Source: Pseudocalidococcus azoricus BACA0444 (GTDB taxonomy: Bacteria; Cyanobacteriota; Cyanobacteriia; Thermosynechococcales; Thermosynechococcaceae). From it: a stretch of DNA of 64,000 nucleotides. Where the stretch lies: NCBI RefSeq assembly GCF_031729055.1, contig NZ_JAVMIP010000013.1, positions 1 through 64,000 on the forward strand, given 5' to 3'. A program made the translations under genes and the position numbers. The notes beneath the pieces were generated by a model that ran no database searches, was not told the origin of the DNA, and worked only from the letters and a program-made list of their open reading frames with translations. The number at the start of each line of letters is the position of its first letter. Position 1 is the first letter of the stretch. Below, piece after piece: positions 42,683 through 51,528 of the stretch.

Positions 42683-44119
42683 TCACGATAACTCAGAGAC
42701 AGAATCAGGATAAAAACGCGGTGTATAGACCCACTGGCGGGAGTTATGCTGAATCAGTTTTGTTTGACTCGAACCCATAATCACAACCGTTCGCATATCC
42801 ACTTGACTAACATCTAAGGTTTCTAAGGTTTGGATGATTACGGTTTGCCCAGGCCGGCCCAAATTCCGCCCTAAACTGCCGGGGGTTTCTGGGGGGCGAT
42901 ACCTTAAGAGTATTTCCTTTGCGGTTTCTAATTGCCAGGTGCGTTGGGACGAGACGGGATTATAAAAGGCAATGACAAAATCGGCCTGGGCAGCGGCGGT
43001 AATTCGCTGGGCAATGGTCTCCCAAGGCTTGAGAATATCGGACAAAGAAATCACACAGAAATCATGCCCCATCGGTGCGCCCACTAATGCCCCGGCGGCC
43101 TGGAACGCGGAAATTCCCGGACAGACTTCAAGTTCAATGCCTTCCCACTCTGGTTTAGCGCGCTGCTCCAAGACTTCAAACACTGCCGCCGCCATGGCAA
43201 AAATGCCCGGATCTCCTGATGACACGACTGCGACAGATTTTCCCGTTGCGGCTAAGTCTAAGGCCATTTCTGCCCGATCTAATTCCACCCGATTATCAGA
43301 TTCGTGGCGGTTAATCTGGGGTAAACGCAGGGATTCAACTAAGTTCAAATAGGTTTTATAGCCGACCCAATCCGTAGCTGAGAGCAAAGCCGTTTTCACT
43401 TCCGGCGACATCCAGGCCAAATCCCCCGGCCCAGTACCAACAATGACTAACTTTCCGGGTTTAGCTTCAGTCAATTCTGGATAATACCGATAAATTAACT
43501 GCTTAGAACTGGGATTAAATTCAGATAAGGGTGTTTCTAAGTTAGTAATTTCAATGACAAGATCACTGGCCTGGTCGGATGCTAAAAAGGGAATTTTACT
43601 CTCGGTTAACCAAGGGGCTGTTCCGATGAGTTTAATTGAAGCTCCAGCCAGCAAGTCCGCTAAAAAATCTTTGGCATCTTCAGGGTTAACGAGCTGATAG
43701 TTTGGGGGTGGTGCAAGTAAGGCAGTTTGAAAGCGAATCTCTCCAGTCGTGGTGATGGCTGCATTTACTTCTAAAATATTGGCAATCTGTCGCGCTAACT
43801 GATTAGACCCCTTTAGACCCCCCAACAACGGTACAACCGCACTCCCATCTTCCGCCACCGCCAATACCGGGGGTTCCTGCCATTTATTGCTTAGGAGTGG
43901 AGCTAATGTCCGAATCAAAATTCCCGCCGCACAAAACCCAATAATCGGCACTCCAGCTTGAAATAATTCCCGCACGGTCTCGCCAAAGTCTGTATAGGCA
44001 ATATCCGGGGCCTGGGTGCGATTGGCTAATCCATAAATTCTTGCATGGGGGAACTGGGCCGTAATTTTGCGGGCGGTGATCAGGCTGGCCTGGTTCAAAG
44101 TAATCAATGCAATAGTCAT
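42683..44119 (-). CDS. CbiG-CobJ fusion: precorrin-5A hydrolase and precorrin-3B C17-methyltransferase
   Basis: A 478-aa bifunctional cobalamin enzyme. Residues about 1-215 are CbiG-like (GVPIIGFCAAGILIRTLAPL, VLAVAEDGSAVVPLLGGLKG), the step that opens the delta-lactone of cobalt-precorrin-5A. Residues about 228-478 are a SAM-dependent CobJ/CbiH methyltransferase with GKLVIVGTGPGDLAWMSPEV, VAVVSSGDPGIFAMA and EVCPGISAFQAAGALVGAP. The two act close together in ring contraction, so the fusion makes sense. It starts 3 bp after the GIY-YIG gene, which is probably cotranscribed. Confidence 0.92.
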   Translation of the reverse strand: MTIALITLNQASLITARKITAQFPHARIYGLANRTQAPDIAYTDFGETVRELFQAGVPIIGFCAAGILIRTLAPLLSNKWQEPPVLAVAEDGSAVVPLLGGLKGSNQLARQIANILEVNAAITTTGEIRFQTALLAPPPNYQLVNPEDAKDFLADLLAGASIKLIGTAPWLTESKIPFLASDQASDLVIEITNLETPLSEFNPSSKQLIYRYYPELTEAKPGKLVIVGTGPGDLAWMSPEVKTALLSATDWVGYKTYLNLVESLRLPQINRHESDNRVELDRAEMALDLAATGKSVAVVSSGDPGIFAMAAAVFEVLEQRAKPEWEGIELEVCPGISAFQAAGALVGAPMGHDFCVISLSDILKPWETIAQRITAAAQADFVIAFYNPVSSQRTWQLETAKEILLRYRPPETPGSLGRNLGRPGQTVIIQTLETLDVSQVDMRTVVIMGSSQTKLIQHNSRQWVYTPRFYPDSVSELS

Positions 44120-44122
44120 CTA

Positions 44123-45019
44123 TCAAACCCCCAAAAGCTGCTCAATGGGTTTCAACTCCGGCATTCGATATGCAATGTAATCCTCATGAGTCAATTGCCT
44201 ACGTCGCTTGAAATGGGAATAATAAATATCCCAGTTCTCTTGTTGTATGGTTATGGCCTCTTGTAAATTTGCTGGATTTTTAAGAGCGAAAATTGGTTGA
44301 TTGCAAATATCAAATAGCATCAGCTTATCTTCATGTTCTTCAAGCCAGTTTGATATAGATGAGAATGCAACAAACTCATAAAGGACTGGATTTAAGGAAA
44401 AGCTATAGATTTTTAGGGGATTTATTGATAATTTATCCTGATGACAATAACTTTTATGAGCACACCATGAATCTCTAAACAGAATTCCTTTTCTTTTTTG
44501 AGACTTCAAATATGATTTTTCAATTATATTGCAATCCTTGTATCCTATAATAATCAAGATAGATATTGCTTCATTTAGTTGGTCATTTTTATTGATTTCA
44601 AGTTGATTATAATATCCTAAAACTGCGGATCTATATCTTGGCGAGTTTGTGGCTTTATCAGTAATGACCTTTAATATACGCGTAAATTCCTCATCTGCAC
44701 TTAAGTTTGGTCTTGTGTAGTTTTTAACTTGAGTGAAGTTTAGAGATGGCTTAAATTTACTAATGTACTCTGTTTCTGTTTCTTTGAGCTGATGAATAGG
44801 TATACTTTTCCAATGAATTTGATACTGTCGCCTCATATTTGTTCGTTTAAGTTGATCATGCCGATGATGTTTTCTTCCTTCCCAACGAGAACAAAGATTA
44901 GTTGAAAGCCCAACATACCAAACTTTATCAGAGGCATCAACTACAACATAAATTCCTGGTGTTGATGGTAAACTTTCTCGTTGCTCAAATTCCACACTTG
45001 GCCAAATCTTCCATTCCAT
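44123..45019 (-). CDS. GIY-YIG nuclease domain protein with unknown C-terminus
   Basis: A 298-aa protein. Residues about 18-95 carry the GIY-YIG pattern: PGIYVVVDASDKVWYVGLST with a following Arg (CSRWEGRKHH) and a Glu further on (LKETETEYI). The remaining 200 residues are Lys/Asn/Ile-rich and match nothing I know. The DNA is far more AT-rich than its neighbours, indicating horizontal transfer. The downstream cbiG-cobJ gene begins 3 bp after its stop. Possibly a selfish, repair or defence nuclease; no intein or intron context is visible. Confidence 0.7.
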   Translation of the reverse strand: MEWKIWPSVEFEQRESLPSTPGIYVVVDASDKVWYVGLSTNLCSRWEGRKHHRHDQLKRTNMRRQYQIHWKSIPIHQLKETETEYISKFKPSLNFTQVKNYTRPNLSADEEFTRILKVITDKATNSPRYRSAVLGYYNQLEINKNDQLNEAISILIIIGYKDCNIIEKSYLKSQKRKGILFRDSWCAHKSYCHQDKLSINPLKIYSFSLNPVLYEFVAFSSISNWLEEHEDKLMLFDICNQPIFALKNPANLQEAITIQQENWDIYYSHFKRRRQLTHEDYIAYRMPELKPIEQLLGV

Positions 45020-45102
45020 ATAAAAACTCTAATCACAACTCTTTAATTATCAGTAACTAAGAGAAGCAAGTCATTAGAACCAATTCTATTTCCATTGACA
45101 CT

Positions 45103-45438
45103 TCAAACTGTCCAATTTTCGATAAGTAGCCCTGATACTTTGCTAAAATCCTGGTGATTACGAGTTAATAGGATTAGGCCACGGCACAACGCGATCGCTG
45201 CAATCCGAGCATCCATCTTTCCGAGTTGAATCCGCTCGTATCCTTTGACTAATTGCTCCAGATTGTTGGCACGGTTAATGTAAGTATGGCTACCTAGCAT
45301 CTGTTCTTGAAATGTCACAATCGAGACAGCAAAATCTGACAATGCATATTGAGCCATGCGAGTCGAAAGGTTTGTGTAGTCTTGCCCTGCTTTTCTCTGA
45401 AGAATGCTCAAATGATCTGTGTCCAATAAATATTTCAT
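45103..45438 (-). CDS. vapC: VapC-type PIN ribonuclease, internally shortened
   Basis: A 111-aa PIN-domain toxin (an RNase cutting tRNA or rRNA). The family start [18 protein letters not shown] has the first catalytic Asp; SIVTFQEQMLG carries the Glu; MDARIAAIALCRGLILLTRN and DFSKVSGL give the later Asp residues. Homologues of this type are about 135-140 aa; here the text jumps from VKGYERI straight to QLGKMDAR, so roughly 25-30 residues between the Glu and the third acidic residue are missing. It overlaps the antitoxin gene by 4 bp. Activity is doubtful. Confidence 0.8.
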   Translation of the reverse strand: MKYLLDTDHLSILQRKAGQDYTNLSTRMAQYALSDFAVSIVTFQEQMLGSHTYINRANNLEQLVKGYERIQLGKMDARIAAIALCRGLILLTRNHQDFSKVSGLLIENWTV

Positions 45439-45662
45439 GACTCGTCTTGCAGTTTAAGAAGCGATTCATCCTGACGCACTGCCCGACCATAAGCAAGCAC
45501 TTCTTCAAACTCAGGCTCATCCTTAAAAGACCCGGTAATTTCTTGTAGCCAATTGATTGGCTGAGATGTTAGAACGTGCATTTGTAGTTCTACGATTGCC
45601 TTTTCTGCTGCGGTGACTCGCTCCTCCAAAGAAGTATGAATTGCCATGCCATCAACTGTCAT
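45435..45662 (-). CDS. VapB-like antitoxin
   Basis: A 75-aa helical protein ([20 protein letters not shown], then [20 protein letters not shown], ending in [15 protein letters not shown]). This is the cyanobacterial antitoxin type with a coiled-coil N-terminus and a W..I.G.FKD-P.F.E motif that binds PIN toxins. The ATG at 45662 has AGGAG nine bases upstream; an ATG at 45647 is also in frame. Its stop overlaps the vapC start (ATGA). It is divergent from aroB, whose ATG is 65 bp away. Confidence 0.8.
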   Translation of the reverse strand: MTVDGMAIHTSLEERVTAAEKAIVELQMHVLTSQPINWLQEITGSFKDEPEFEEVLAYGRAVRQDESLLKLQDES

Positions 45663-45726
45663 CGCCCTAAACTCCTATTTCCATCTATGGGATGCTAGAG
45701 TCATAAACCCTAAAGCTAGTTTAACG

Positions 45727-46836
45727 ATGTTATCTCGATCCATTCCCGTCAATCTGCCCAACCAGGCCTACAAAGTGGTGATTCAAGCTGGGGGACAAGC
45801 AGACCTCGGATCAATTCTCCAAGCCCAAGGACTGGTTAAACCCGGTCAAAAGCTTCTAGTCGTTTCTAACTCGCAAATTTTTCGCCATTATGGGCCAGAC
45901 ATCATGGACTCATTGCTCAATGCAGGGGCAGATGTGGAGAAATGCCTGATCCCGGCCGGTGAACGCTACAAGACCCCGAAAACCCTCCAGAAAATCTATG
46001 ATGCAGCCTTAGCTCACAGACTGGAACGCGGCTCGGCCTTGGTGGCCTTGGGGGGCGGTGTGGTCGGGGATATGACCGGATTTGCGGCGGCGACTTGGTT
46101 GCGAGGGATTGGCGTGATTCAAGTTCCCACCAGTTTATTAGCGATGGTGGATGCCGCAATTGGAGGGAAAACAGGCGTTAACCATCCCCAGGGCAAAAAT
46201 TTAATTGGGGCCTTTCATCAACCCCGCTTAGTCCTGATTGATCCTCATACCTTGCAAACCCTCCCCCGGCGAGAATTTCGGGCAGCCATGGCAGAAGTGA
46301 TTAAATATGGGGTGATCTGGGATGCAGAGTTATTTGACTTGCTGGAAAATGCTCTTGTCCTAGACCGGGTGGAAGCTCTGGGGGATGATCTCTTAGGTCA
46401 AATTCTGATTCGTTCCTGCCAGGCCAAGGTAGATGTGGTGACAAAAGACGAGCGGGAATCAGGGTTACGGGCGATTCTCAACTACGGCCACACCCTCGGT
46501 CATGCTCTAGAAAGTATTACCCAATATCGGCAGTTTAATCATGGAGAAGCGGTGGGCCTGGGAATGTTAGCAGCGGGGGAAATTGCGGTCAGGATGGGCC
46601 TGTGGACAGAAGTGGATCAAAGTCGTCAGATGCAGTTGGTGGAAAAAGTTAAGTTGCCCTCGGCCTGGCCTGGGGATTTAGATTTGGATACAGTGCTCAC
46701 CCTGTTAAGCAGCGACAAGAAAGTTAAAGATGGTCAAGTCCGCTTTATTCTGCCCCAGGCCATTGGTCAAGTGATCATCCACGATCAAGTTCCGCCAGCC
46801 ATTATTCGAGGGGCAATCCAATCTCTCCAGGCCTAG
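45727..46836 (+). CDS. aroB: 3-dehydroquinate synthase
   Basis: Second enzyme of the shikimate pathway, converting DAHP to 3-dehydroquinate with NAD. From the ATG at 45727 it is 369 aa. Clear motifs are [40 protein letters not shown], and the zinc-ligand regions [10 protein letters not shown] and [12 protein letters not shown] plus [12 protein letters not shown]. The open frame reaches back to 45646 but the upstream 27 residues are not family-like and would overlap the antitoxin gene. Confidence 0.95.
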   Translation: MLSRSIPVNLPNQAYKVVIQAGGQADLGSILQAQGLVKPGQKLLVVSNSQIFRHYGPDIMDSLLNAGADVEKCLIPAGERYKTPKTLQKIYDAALAHRLERGSALVALGGGVVGDMTGFAAATWLRGIGVIQVPTSLLAMVDAAIGGKTGVNHPQGKNLIGAFHQPRLVLIDPHTLQTLPRREFRAAMAEVIKYGVIWDAELFDLLENALVLDRVEALGDDLLGQILIRSCQAKVDVVTKDERESGLRAILNYGHTLGHALESITQYRQFNHGEAVGLGMLAAGEIAVRMGLWTEVDQSRQMQLVEKVKLPSAWPGDLDLDTVLTLLSSDKKVKDGQVRFILPQAIGQVIIHDQVPPAIIRGAIQSLQA

Positions 46837-46978
46837 TCCCATTCCGAGGCGCGATGCAGATCACCCATAAACCAGCATCCGACTCAAAATTGGGCCCAAA
46901 ACTGCCAAAGCTCAAAACCAGGGAACATGAAACAACTGATCACTGGCTTTGAACACCACATTGGGAGATGACTAAAAC

Positions 46979-48127
46979 CTAGCGGATATATTCCTTCAGG
47001 ACACTATTACGGTTGGGATGGCGGAGTTTGCGCAGGGCTTTGGCTTCAATTTGGCGAATCCGTTCCCGCGTTACATTGAAAATTTGCCCAATTTCTTCCA
47101 GGGTTTTCATCCGCCCATCGTCCAGGCCATAACGCAGTTTCAAAACATCTCGTTCCCGCGGACTGAGGGTACATAAAACTGTTTCCAAGTCTTCCCGGAG
47201 CAAATGTTTGGAAACCTGATCTTCTGGGGTTTCGCCATCGGACTCAATAAAATCCCCCAACCGAGAATCTTCTTCTTTACCGATGGGGGTTTCTAAGGAA
47301 ATTGGCAGTTGGGCCGACTTGGCAATAAACCGGAGTTTTTCAATGGTCATTTCCATCCGTTCGGCAATTTCTTCCTCGGTGGGTTTGCGGCCCATTTCTT
47401 GGGAGAGGAGTTTAGTGGTTTTCTTAATCCGAGAGATGGTTTCGTAAAGGTGGACAGGAAGGCGAATGGTTCGGGATTGATCAGCAATGGCGCGAGTGAT
47501 GGCCTGGCGGATCCACCAAGTGGCATAGGTGGAGAATTTATAGCCTTTCTCGTGATCAAACTTTTCCGCTGCCCGAATTAGGCCCAAGCTCCCTTCTTGA
47601 ATCAAATCTTGGAAGGACAGGCCCCGGTTCATATATTTCTTGGCAATGGACACCACCAAACGGAGGTTCGACTGGACCATTTTTTCTTTCGCCCGCCGCC
47701 CAATAAATAAGCGATGCCGAAATGCGGGCAAGGTCATCTTAACTTCACTGGCCCAGGGTTCGGGATGTCGCTCTAAGTCCTCTGGGTCACAGTCTAATTG
47801 CTCACTAATCCGGTCACGAATCCGCTCCAGTTCCAATAGGTCAGCGATTTTCCGTGCCAGTTCAATTTCTTCATCGGCCCGCAGCAAGCGAATCCGGCCA
47901 ATTTCTTGTAAGTAGAGGCGAATGGAATCTTCGGTGTAATGTTTTTTCTTGGCCGTGGCCCGCCGCCGCCCCTTAGCCTTACCCGCTTTGCCCTCACCAT
48001 CATCGGAGGCCTCATCATCTTCTAACTCATCAAGCTCTTCATCCAGTTCATCCTCAGCCTCAATGAGTAATGCATCAAGGGCCATTTCGGCCGCCGGGGT
48101 TGCCTCGAGTACAGTGGCCTGGGTCAT
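46979..48127 (-). CDS. sigA: Principal RNA polymerase sigma factor (SigA/RpoD)
   Basis: Group 1 sigma-70 factor directing housekeeping transcription. From the ATG at 48127 it is 382 aa, preceded by GATGAGG. The N-terminus is an acidic, Lys-rich region (about residues 1-60), then region 1.2 ([15 protein letters not shown]), region 2 ([39 protein letters not shown]), region 3 and region 4 ([35 protein letters not shown]). The cyanobacterial SigA pattern and full region 1 set distinguish it from group 2 factors. The frame is open 26 codons further upstream. Confidence 0.94.
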   Translation of the reverse strand: MTQATVLEATPAAEMALDALLIEAEDELDEELDELEDDEASDDGEGKAGKAKGRRRATAKKKHYTEDSIRLYLQEIGRIRLLRADEEIELARKIADLLELERIRDRISEQLDCDPEDLERHPEPWASEVKMTLPAFRHRLFIGRRAKEKMVQSNLRLVVSIAKKYMNRGLSFQDLIQEGSLGLIRAAEKFDHEKGYKFSTYATWWIRQAITRAIADQSRTIRLPVHLYETISRIKKTTKLLSQEMGRKPTEEEIAERMEMTIEKLRFIAKSAQLPISLETPIGKEEDSRLGDFIESDGETPEDQVSKHLLREDLETVLCTLSPRERDVLKLRYGLDDGRMKTLEEIGQIFNVTRERIRQIEAKALRKLRHPNRNSVLKEYIR

Positions 48128-48377
48128 GCGGGTGTCCTCATCTCTTCTCTCTAAGTGACATGAAAAATTGGCGATAGTCGTAAAACTAAGGTTGAAGCCG
48201 GTCACCGAGAGTGGGAATTAGCCTGAACTTTAGCGTGATGTAAAAACATCCCAGGCTGGTCAACCCCTAATCCGGTGAGGCTTTCAACATTGTTCTGCAA
48301 TATTCTAGCTAAAACCTCATTGATTGTAGCCTTTCTTACAAAAATTCGACAACAACTTTGTTTGCTTAGGTTTGGTA

Positions 48378-49133
48378 TTAGTTTGAGCAGGTGAATTGCG
48401 GGTTGTTCTGGATATTTTTAATGGCTTGCCATTCCGCTGGAGTTAAGGGTTCTGAGACTAGGGAAATCCCCAAATCATCCTCGAGGGCCTGGCAGAGGGT
48501 TGAGATAATAATTTCAGGATCAGGGAATTGACAGTTAGGCAGAATTAACGGGGCTTGGAATACCTGTTGCCATAAATTTGGATCAGGCCGTAGCCGCATT
48601 GAACCATGTTGTAAAACAGTTAACCCACTCCAGGCCTGGGCACTACCAATTAATTTATAGCCCCCCGCCAAGACTAAATCTGCTCTGGTGGCACGGCTAA
48701 AACAGTTCACAGTCCGCTGATCATGCCTCTGGTCAGACCCGAAAGATAACTCCATGCCCAAACGGCCCCAACCTTTGATCAAAAACCGACAGAGGGTTTC
48801 GTAGGCTAAGCGTCTCTGGGGTGCTGCTAGGGTTGTCACCAGGCCATAGGTTAAATCCCCCTGATGTAAAACAGCCCGCCCCCCTGTGGGTCGTCTGACG
48901 ATATCTAAGGGTTTTCTCTCCCAGGCCAAGGTTTGCCAATGCTCCGGTAAGCCTTGCTGATGATAGCCACAGGAAATTGCCGCCCCCTCCCACTGATAAA
49001 ATCGCAGACAAGACGTGAGCAAGCCCTGTTGTTGTTGTTGCCAAAGCCAGGTATCAATAGCCATTTGGGTTAAACCGGTCGCCGTTATCGGGGGAATATA
49101 CCGCCAGGCCGGGTGAGAGATGTTAACGGTCAT
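48378..49133 (-). CDS. Lipoate-protein ligase A-type protein
   Basis: A 251-aa member of the BPL/LplA/LipB fold. FYQWEGAAISCGYHQ, DIVRRPTGGRAVLHQGDLTY and VLAGGYKLIGSAQAWSGLTV (with the conserved Lys) are the lipoate-ligase hallmarks. It would attach lipoyl or octanoyl groups to E2 or GcvH proteins. It starts at ATG 49133, inside the 3' end of the FHA-PrsW gene (11-bp overlap), so the two are translationally coupled. The C-terminus lacks the LplA C-terminal accessory domain, as in octanoyltransferase-type members. Confidence 0.9.
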   Translation of the reverse strand: MTVNISHPAWRYIPPITATGLTQMAIDTWLWQQQQQGLLTSCLRFYQWEGAAISCGYHQQGLPEHWQTLAWERKPLDIVRRPTGGRAVLHQGDLTYGLVTTLAAPQRRLAYETLCRFLIKGWGRLGMELSFGSDQRHDQRTVNCFSRATRADLVLAGGYKLIGSAQAWSGLTVLQHGSMRLRPDPNLWQQVFQAPLILPNCQFPDPEIIISTLCQALEDDLGISLVSEPLTPAEWQAIKNIQNNPQFTCSN

Positions 49134-50427
49134 AAAAACGGGTCGCAAAGTTCAAGGCTCGCGTCGGGGAGAGTTGACGCGCCTTAAGAATTGTTGCGGT
49201 TAGTAACGCATAGGCCAAAATGCCCACCCCGACTAAGCCCAAGGGGCCAAAACTGGTGGCCGAAGTATTCCAAAGGGCATGAATTAAAGCCGCCACAAAC
49301 CAACCCAAGCCCAAGATAAACCAACGTTGTCGCGGGTACAGCACCGCCAAACCAATACAATAACCAAAATAGCCACTGTAGGCCATATGTCCGGCCACCG
49401 ACCCTAAGACCCGCGGAATCAAGACCTGTAAGCCGGTTAAATCTCCCGTTTGGGCAATTAAATTGGGGACATACTGCCCCAGCGTCTCTAACCACGTAAA
49501 GCCCAAGGCAGCGGCTGTGGCCAATAAAATCCCATCCAACGGTTCCCAAACCCCAATCTGTTCCCGGCGAGGAGAGCGCAACAGCCGTCCCAACCCCCAG
49601 GCCATCAACACAGGAATTGCTTTGAGTAACTCCTCCAGCAGCCCCGCCCCAAAAAAGTAACCAATAAACTGCTGCCCAAAATTCATCTGACTTGGATTGA
49701 CTGTTCCCGGTAGCACCTGCCGAAAAAACCAGGCCAGGCCAAGGGTAATGGGACTCCGAATTAATAAAATTTCCAAAATTACCGCCGCCGCCAAGACCCA
49801 AATTGGTTTTGGTTTGCCACAGAGTTGATAGATAAAGTAATACCCTGCCAGGCCCAGATAAACCGCCAACACCACCTTAAACAGGGAGCCATTAGCCGTA
49901 GTCATAAATAGCAAAATCACGGCCAACACCGTCACCATCCCCGGCATTAAATAGGCCTTGCGGGCTAAATCCTGGCCAGCCGCTAACAGGGGCATTAATT
50001 GGGACAGGGTTAAGGTACTCACAGGCGGGCGGGTCAGGGTTGCAGGGATTTCAGTGGCAGCAATGTAATTAAACTCAAACTCCGGCCCCTCCGTGCCCAA
50101 CCGAAACCGATCACCAGGGGTCAACACATGGGGGGCCGTAATGCGGCGGTGATTCAAAAATGTCCCGTTAATACTGTTCAAATCCTCAATTTGCCAGATC
50201 CAGGGTTCTGTAGCCCCAGGGCCGGGTCGTAAGGAAACATGATGGCGAGAGACAGCCCCATAGCGTTGGGAATCTAGAACCACCTGACAGCTTTGCGGAT
50301 CCCGTCCAATCAGGGTTGATGCCGATGTTGATAACCAAAAGTCCTGGGTTTCTGGAGAAACTTGCCGTAACAGGGGCCCCTGGCCAGGCCTGGGAAATGA
50401 GCCAAACGATCCGAGGTTTTCCGTCAT
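49123..50427 (-). CDS. FHA domain fused to PrsW-type intramembrane protease
   Basis: A 434-aa protein. Residues about 25-125 are a forkhead-associated domain (TLIGRDPQSCQVVLDS, SRHHVSLRPG, DLNSINGTFLNHRRI). After a linker come about eight membrane helices. In the second half are the PrsW/CAAX-protease-like motifs GAGLLEELLKAIPVLMAWG (paired Glu and Lys), FTWLETLGQY, GHMAYSGYFGYCIGL and ALIHALWNTSA (His residues). The FHA domain would sense a phosphothreonine partner; the membrane part would cut a membrane protein. The targets are unknown. Divergent from plsX. Confidence 0.87.
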   Translation of the reverse strand: MTENLGSFGSFPRPGQGPLLRQVSPETQDFWLSTSASTLIGRDPQSCQVVLDSQRYGAVSRHHVSLRPGPGATEPWIWQIEDLNSINGTFLNHRRITAPHVLTPGDRFRLGTEGPEFEFNYIAATEIPATLTRPPVSTLTLSQLMPLLAAGQDLARKAYLMPGMVTVLAVILLFMTTANGSLFKVVLAVYLGLAGYYFIYQLCGKPKPIWVLAAAVILEILLIRSPITLGLAWFFRQVLPGTVNPSQMNFGQQFIGYFFGAGLLEELLKAIPVLMAWGLGRLLRSPRREQIGVWEPLDGILLATAAALGFTWLETLGQYVPNLIAQTGDLTGLQVLIPRVLGSVAGHMAYSGYFGYCIGLAVLYPRQRWFILGLGWFVAALIHALWNTSATSFGPLGLVGVGILAYALLTATILKARQLSPTRALNFATRFYDR

Positions 50428-50502
50428 TTACGCGCCTAAAGTGCAAGGGAGGGCAAGTTCATCTGCTAAAATTCTGAAGGATTTTGTCACAAGAGTTTAG
50501 GA

Positions 50503-51528
50503 ATGACTTGTCCACGGATTGCGGTAGATGCCATGGGCGGCGACTATGCCCCCGACGAAATAGTTGCTGGAGCGATTCGGGCCCAAGCAGAATTGGCAGC
50601 AGAAATTATCCTGGTGGGCGATCCTGAGCCAATCCAGCGGTATTTAGATGAACATGAAAGCGGGATTAAGCTAAAAATAGTCCCCGCCGCTGATGTGGTG
50701 GAAATGCATGAAGAGCCGTTGATTGCCCTGCGCCGCAAACCCAATGCCTCAATCAATGTCGCCATGACCTTGGTGAAGAAAGGGGAAGCTGATGCGGTGG
50801 TTTCGGCCGGACATTCTGGGGCGGCGATGGCAGCGGCATTACTCCGACTGGGAAAATTACCCGGGATTGACCGACCAGCGATTGGAGCCATGTTCCCGAC
50901 CCTCCTCCCCAGTAAATCGGTCTTAATTCTCGATGTTGGGGCCAACGTGGACTGTAAACCCCGCTACCTTGAACAATTTGCCTTGATGGGTTCCATTTAC
51001 AGTCAATTTGTTTTAGGGGTTGAAGAACCCAAGGTTGGCCTGCTCAATATTGGCGAAGAAGACTGCAAAGGCAATGACCTCGCCCTCCAGGCCCACAGCT
51101 TGTTGCGGGACAATCCCCGGATTTCCTTTTTGGGTAATGCAGAAGGGCGTGATGTCATGTCGGGGCAGTTTGATGTCGTAGTTTGTGATGGCTTTGTCGG
51201 GAATGTTTTATTGAAATTTGCTGAATCCCTCGGGGGCGTGTTAGTTCAAATTCTCCGGGAAGAACTCCCCAAAGGTTGGCGGGGTCGCTTAGGAACAGCC
51301 CTGTTACGCCCTAACTTACGGAATATCAAACAACGGATTGATCATGCCGAACATGGGGGCGGTTTGCTCTTGGGGGTGGATGGAATTTGCATCATCAGTC
51401 ATGGCAGTGCCCAGGCCCCATCCATTTTTAATGCCATTCGTCTGGCCCAAGAAGCGGTCGAGCACCAAGTCTCGCAACGGATCCAGGCCTGTTATCAAGC
51501 ATCCAGTGTCGTTGGAGAGGGAGATTAG
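50503..51528 (+). CDS. plsX: Phosphate acyltransferase
   Basis: Makes acyl-phosphate from acyl-ACP for phospholipid synthesis (PlsX/PlsY pathway). The 341-aa protein opens with RIAVDAMGGDYAPDEIVAGA and has VVSAGHSGAAMAAALLRLGK, NIGEEDCKGNDLALQAH, and VCDGFVGNVLLKFAESLGG, all family signatures. It overlaps fabH by one base; plsX-fabH is a classic lipid-synthesis pair. Confidence 0.95.
   Translation: MTCPRIAVDAMGGDYAPDEIVAGAIRAQAELAAEIILVGDPEPIQRYLDEHESGIKLKIVPAADVVEMHEEPLIALRRKPNASINVAMTLVKKGEADAVVSAGHSGAAMAAALLRLGKLPGIDRPAIGAMFPTLLPSKSVLILDVGANVDCKPRYLEQFALMGSIYSQFVLGVEEPKVGLLNIGEEDCKGNDLALQAHSLLRDNPRISFLGNAEGRDVMSGQFDVVVCDGFVGNVLLKFAESLGGVLVQILREELPKGWRGRLGTALLRPNLRNIKQRIDHAEHGGGLLLGVDGICIISHGSAQAPSIFNAIRLAQEAVEHQVSQRIQACYQASSVVGEGD

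Noticed and set aside
49184-49801. A 205-codon Gly/Trp-rich frame inside the FHA-PrsW gene
   Set aside because: It lies on the same strand in a different frame of a clearly real gene and resembles no protein family.
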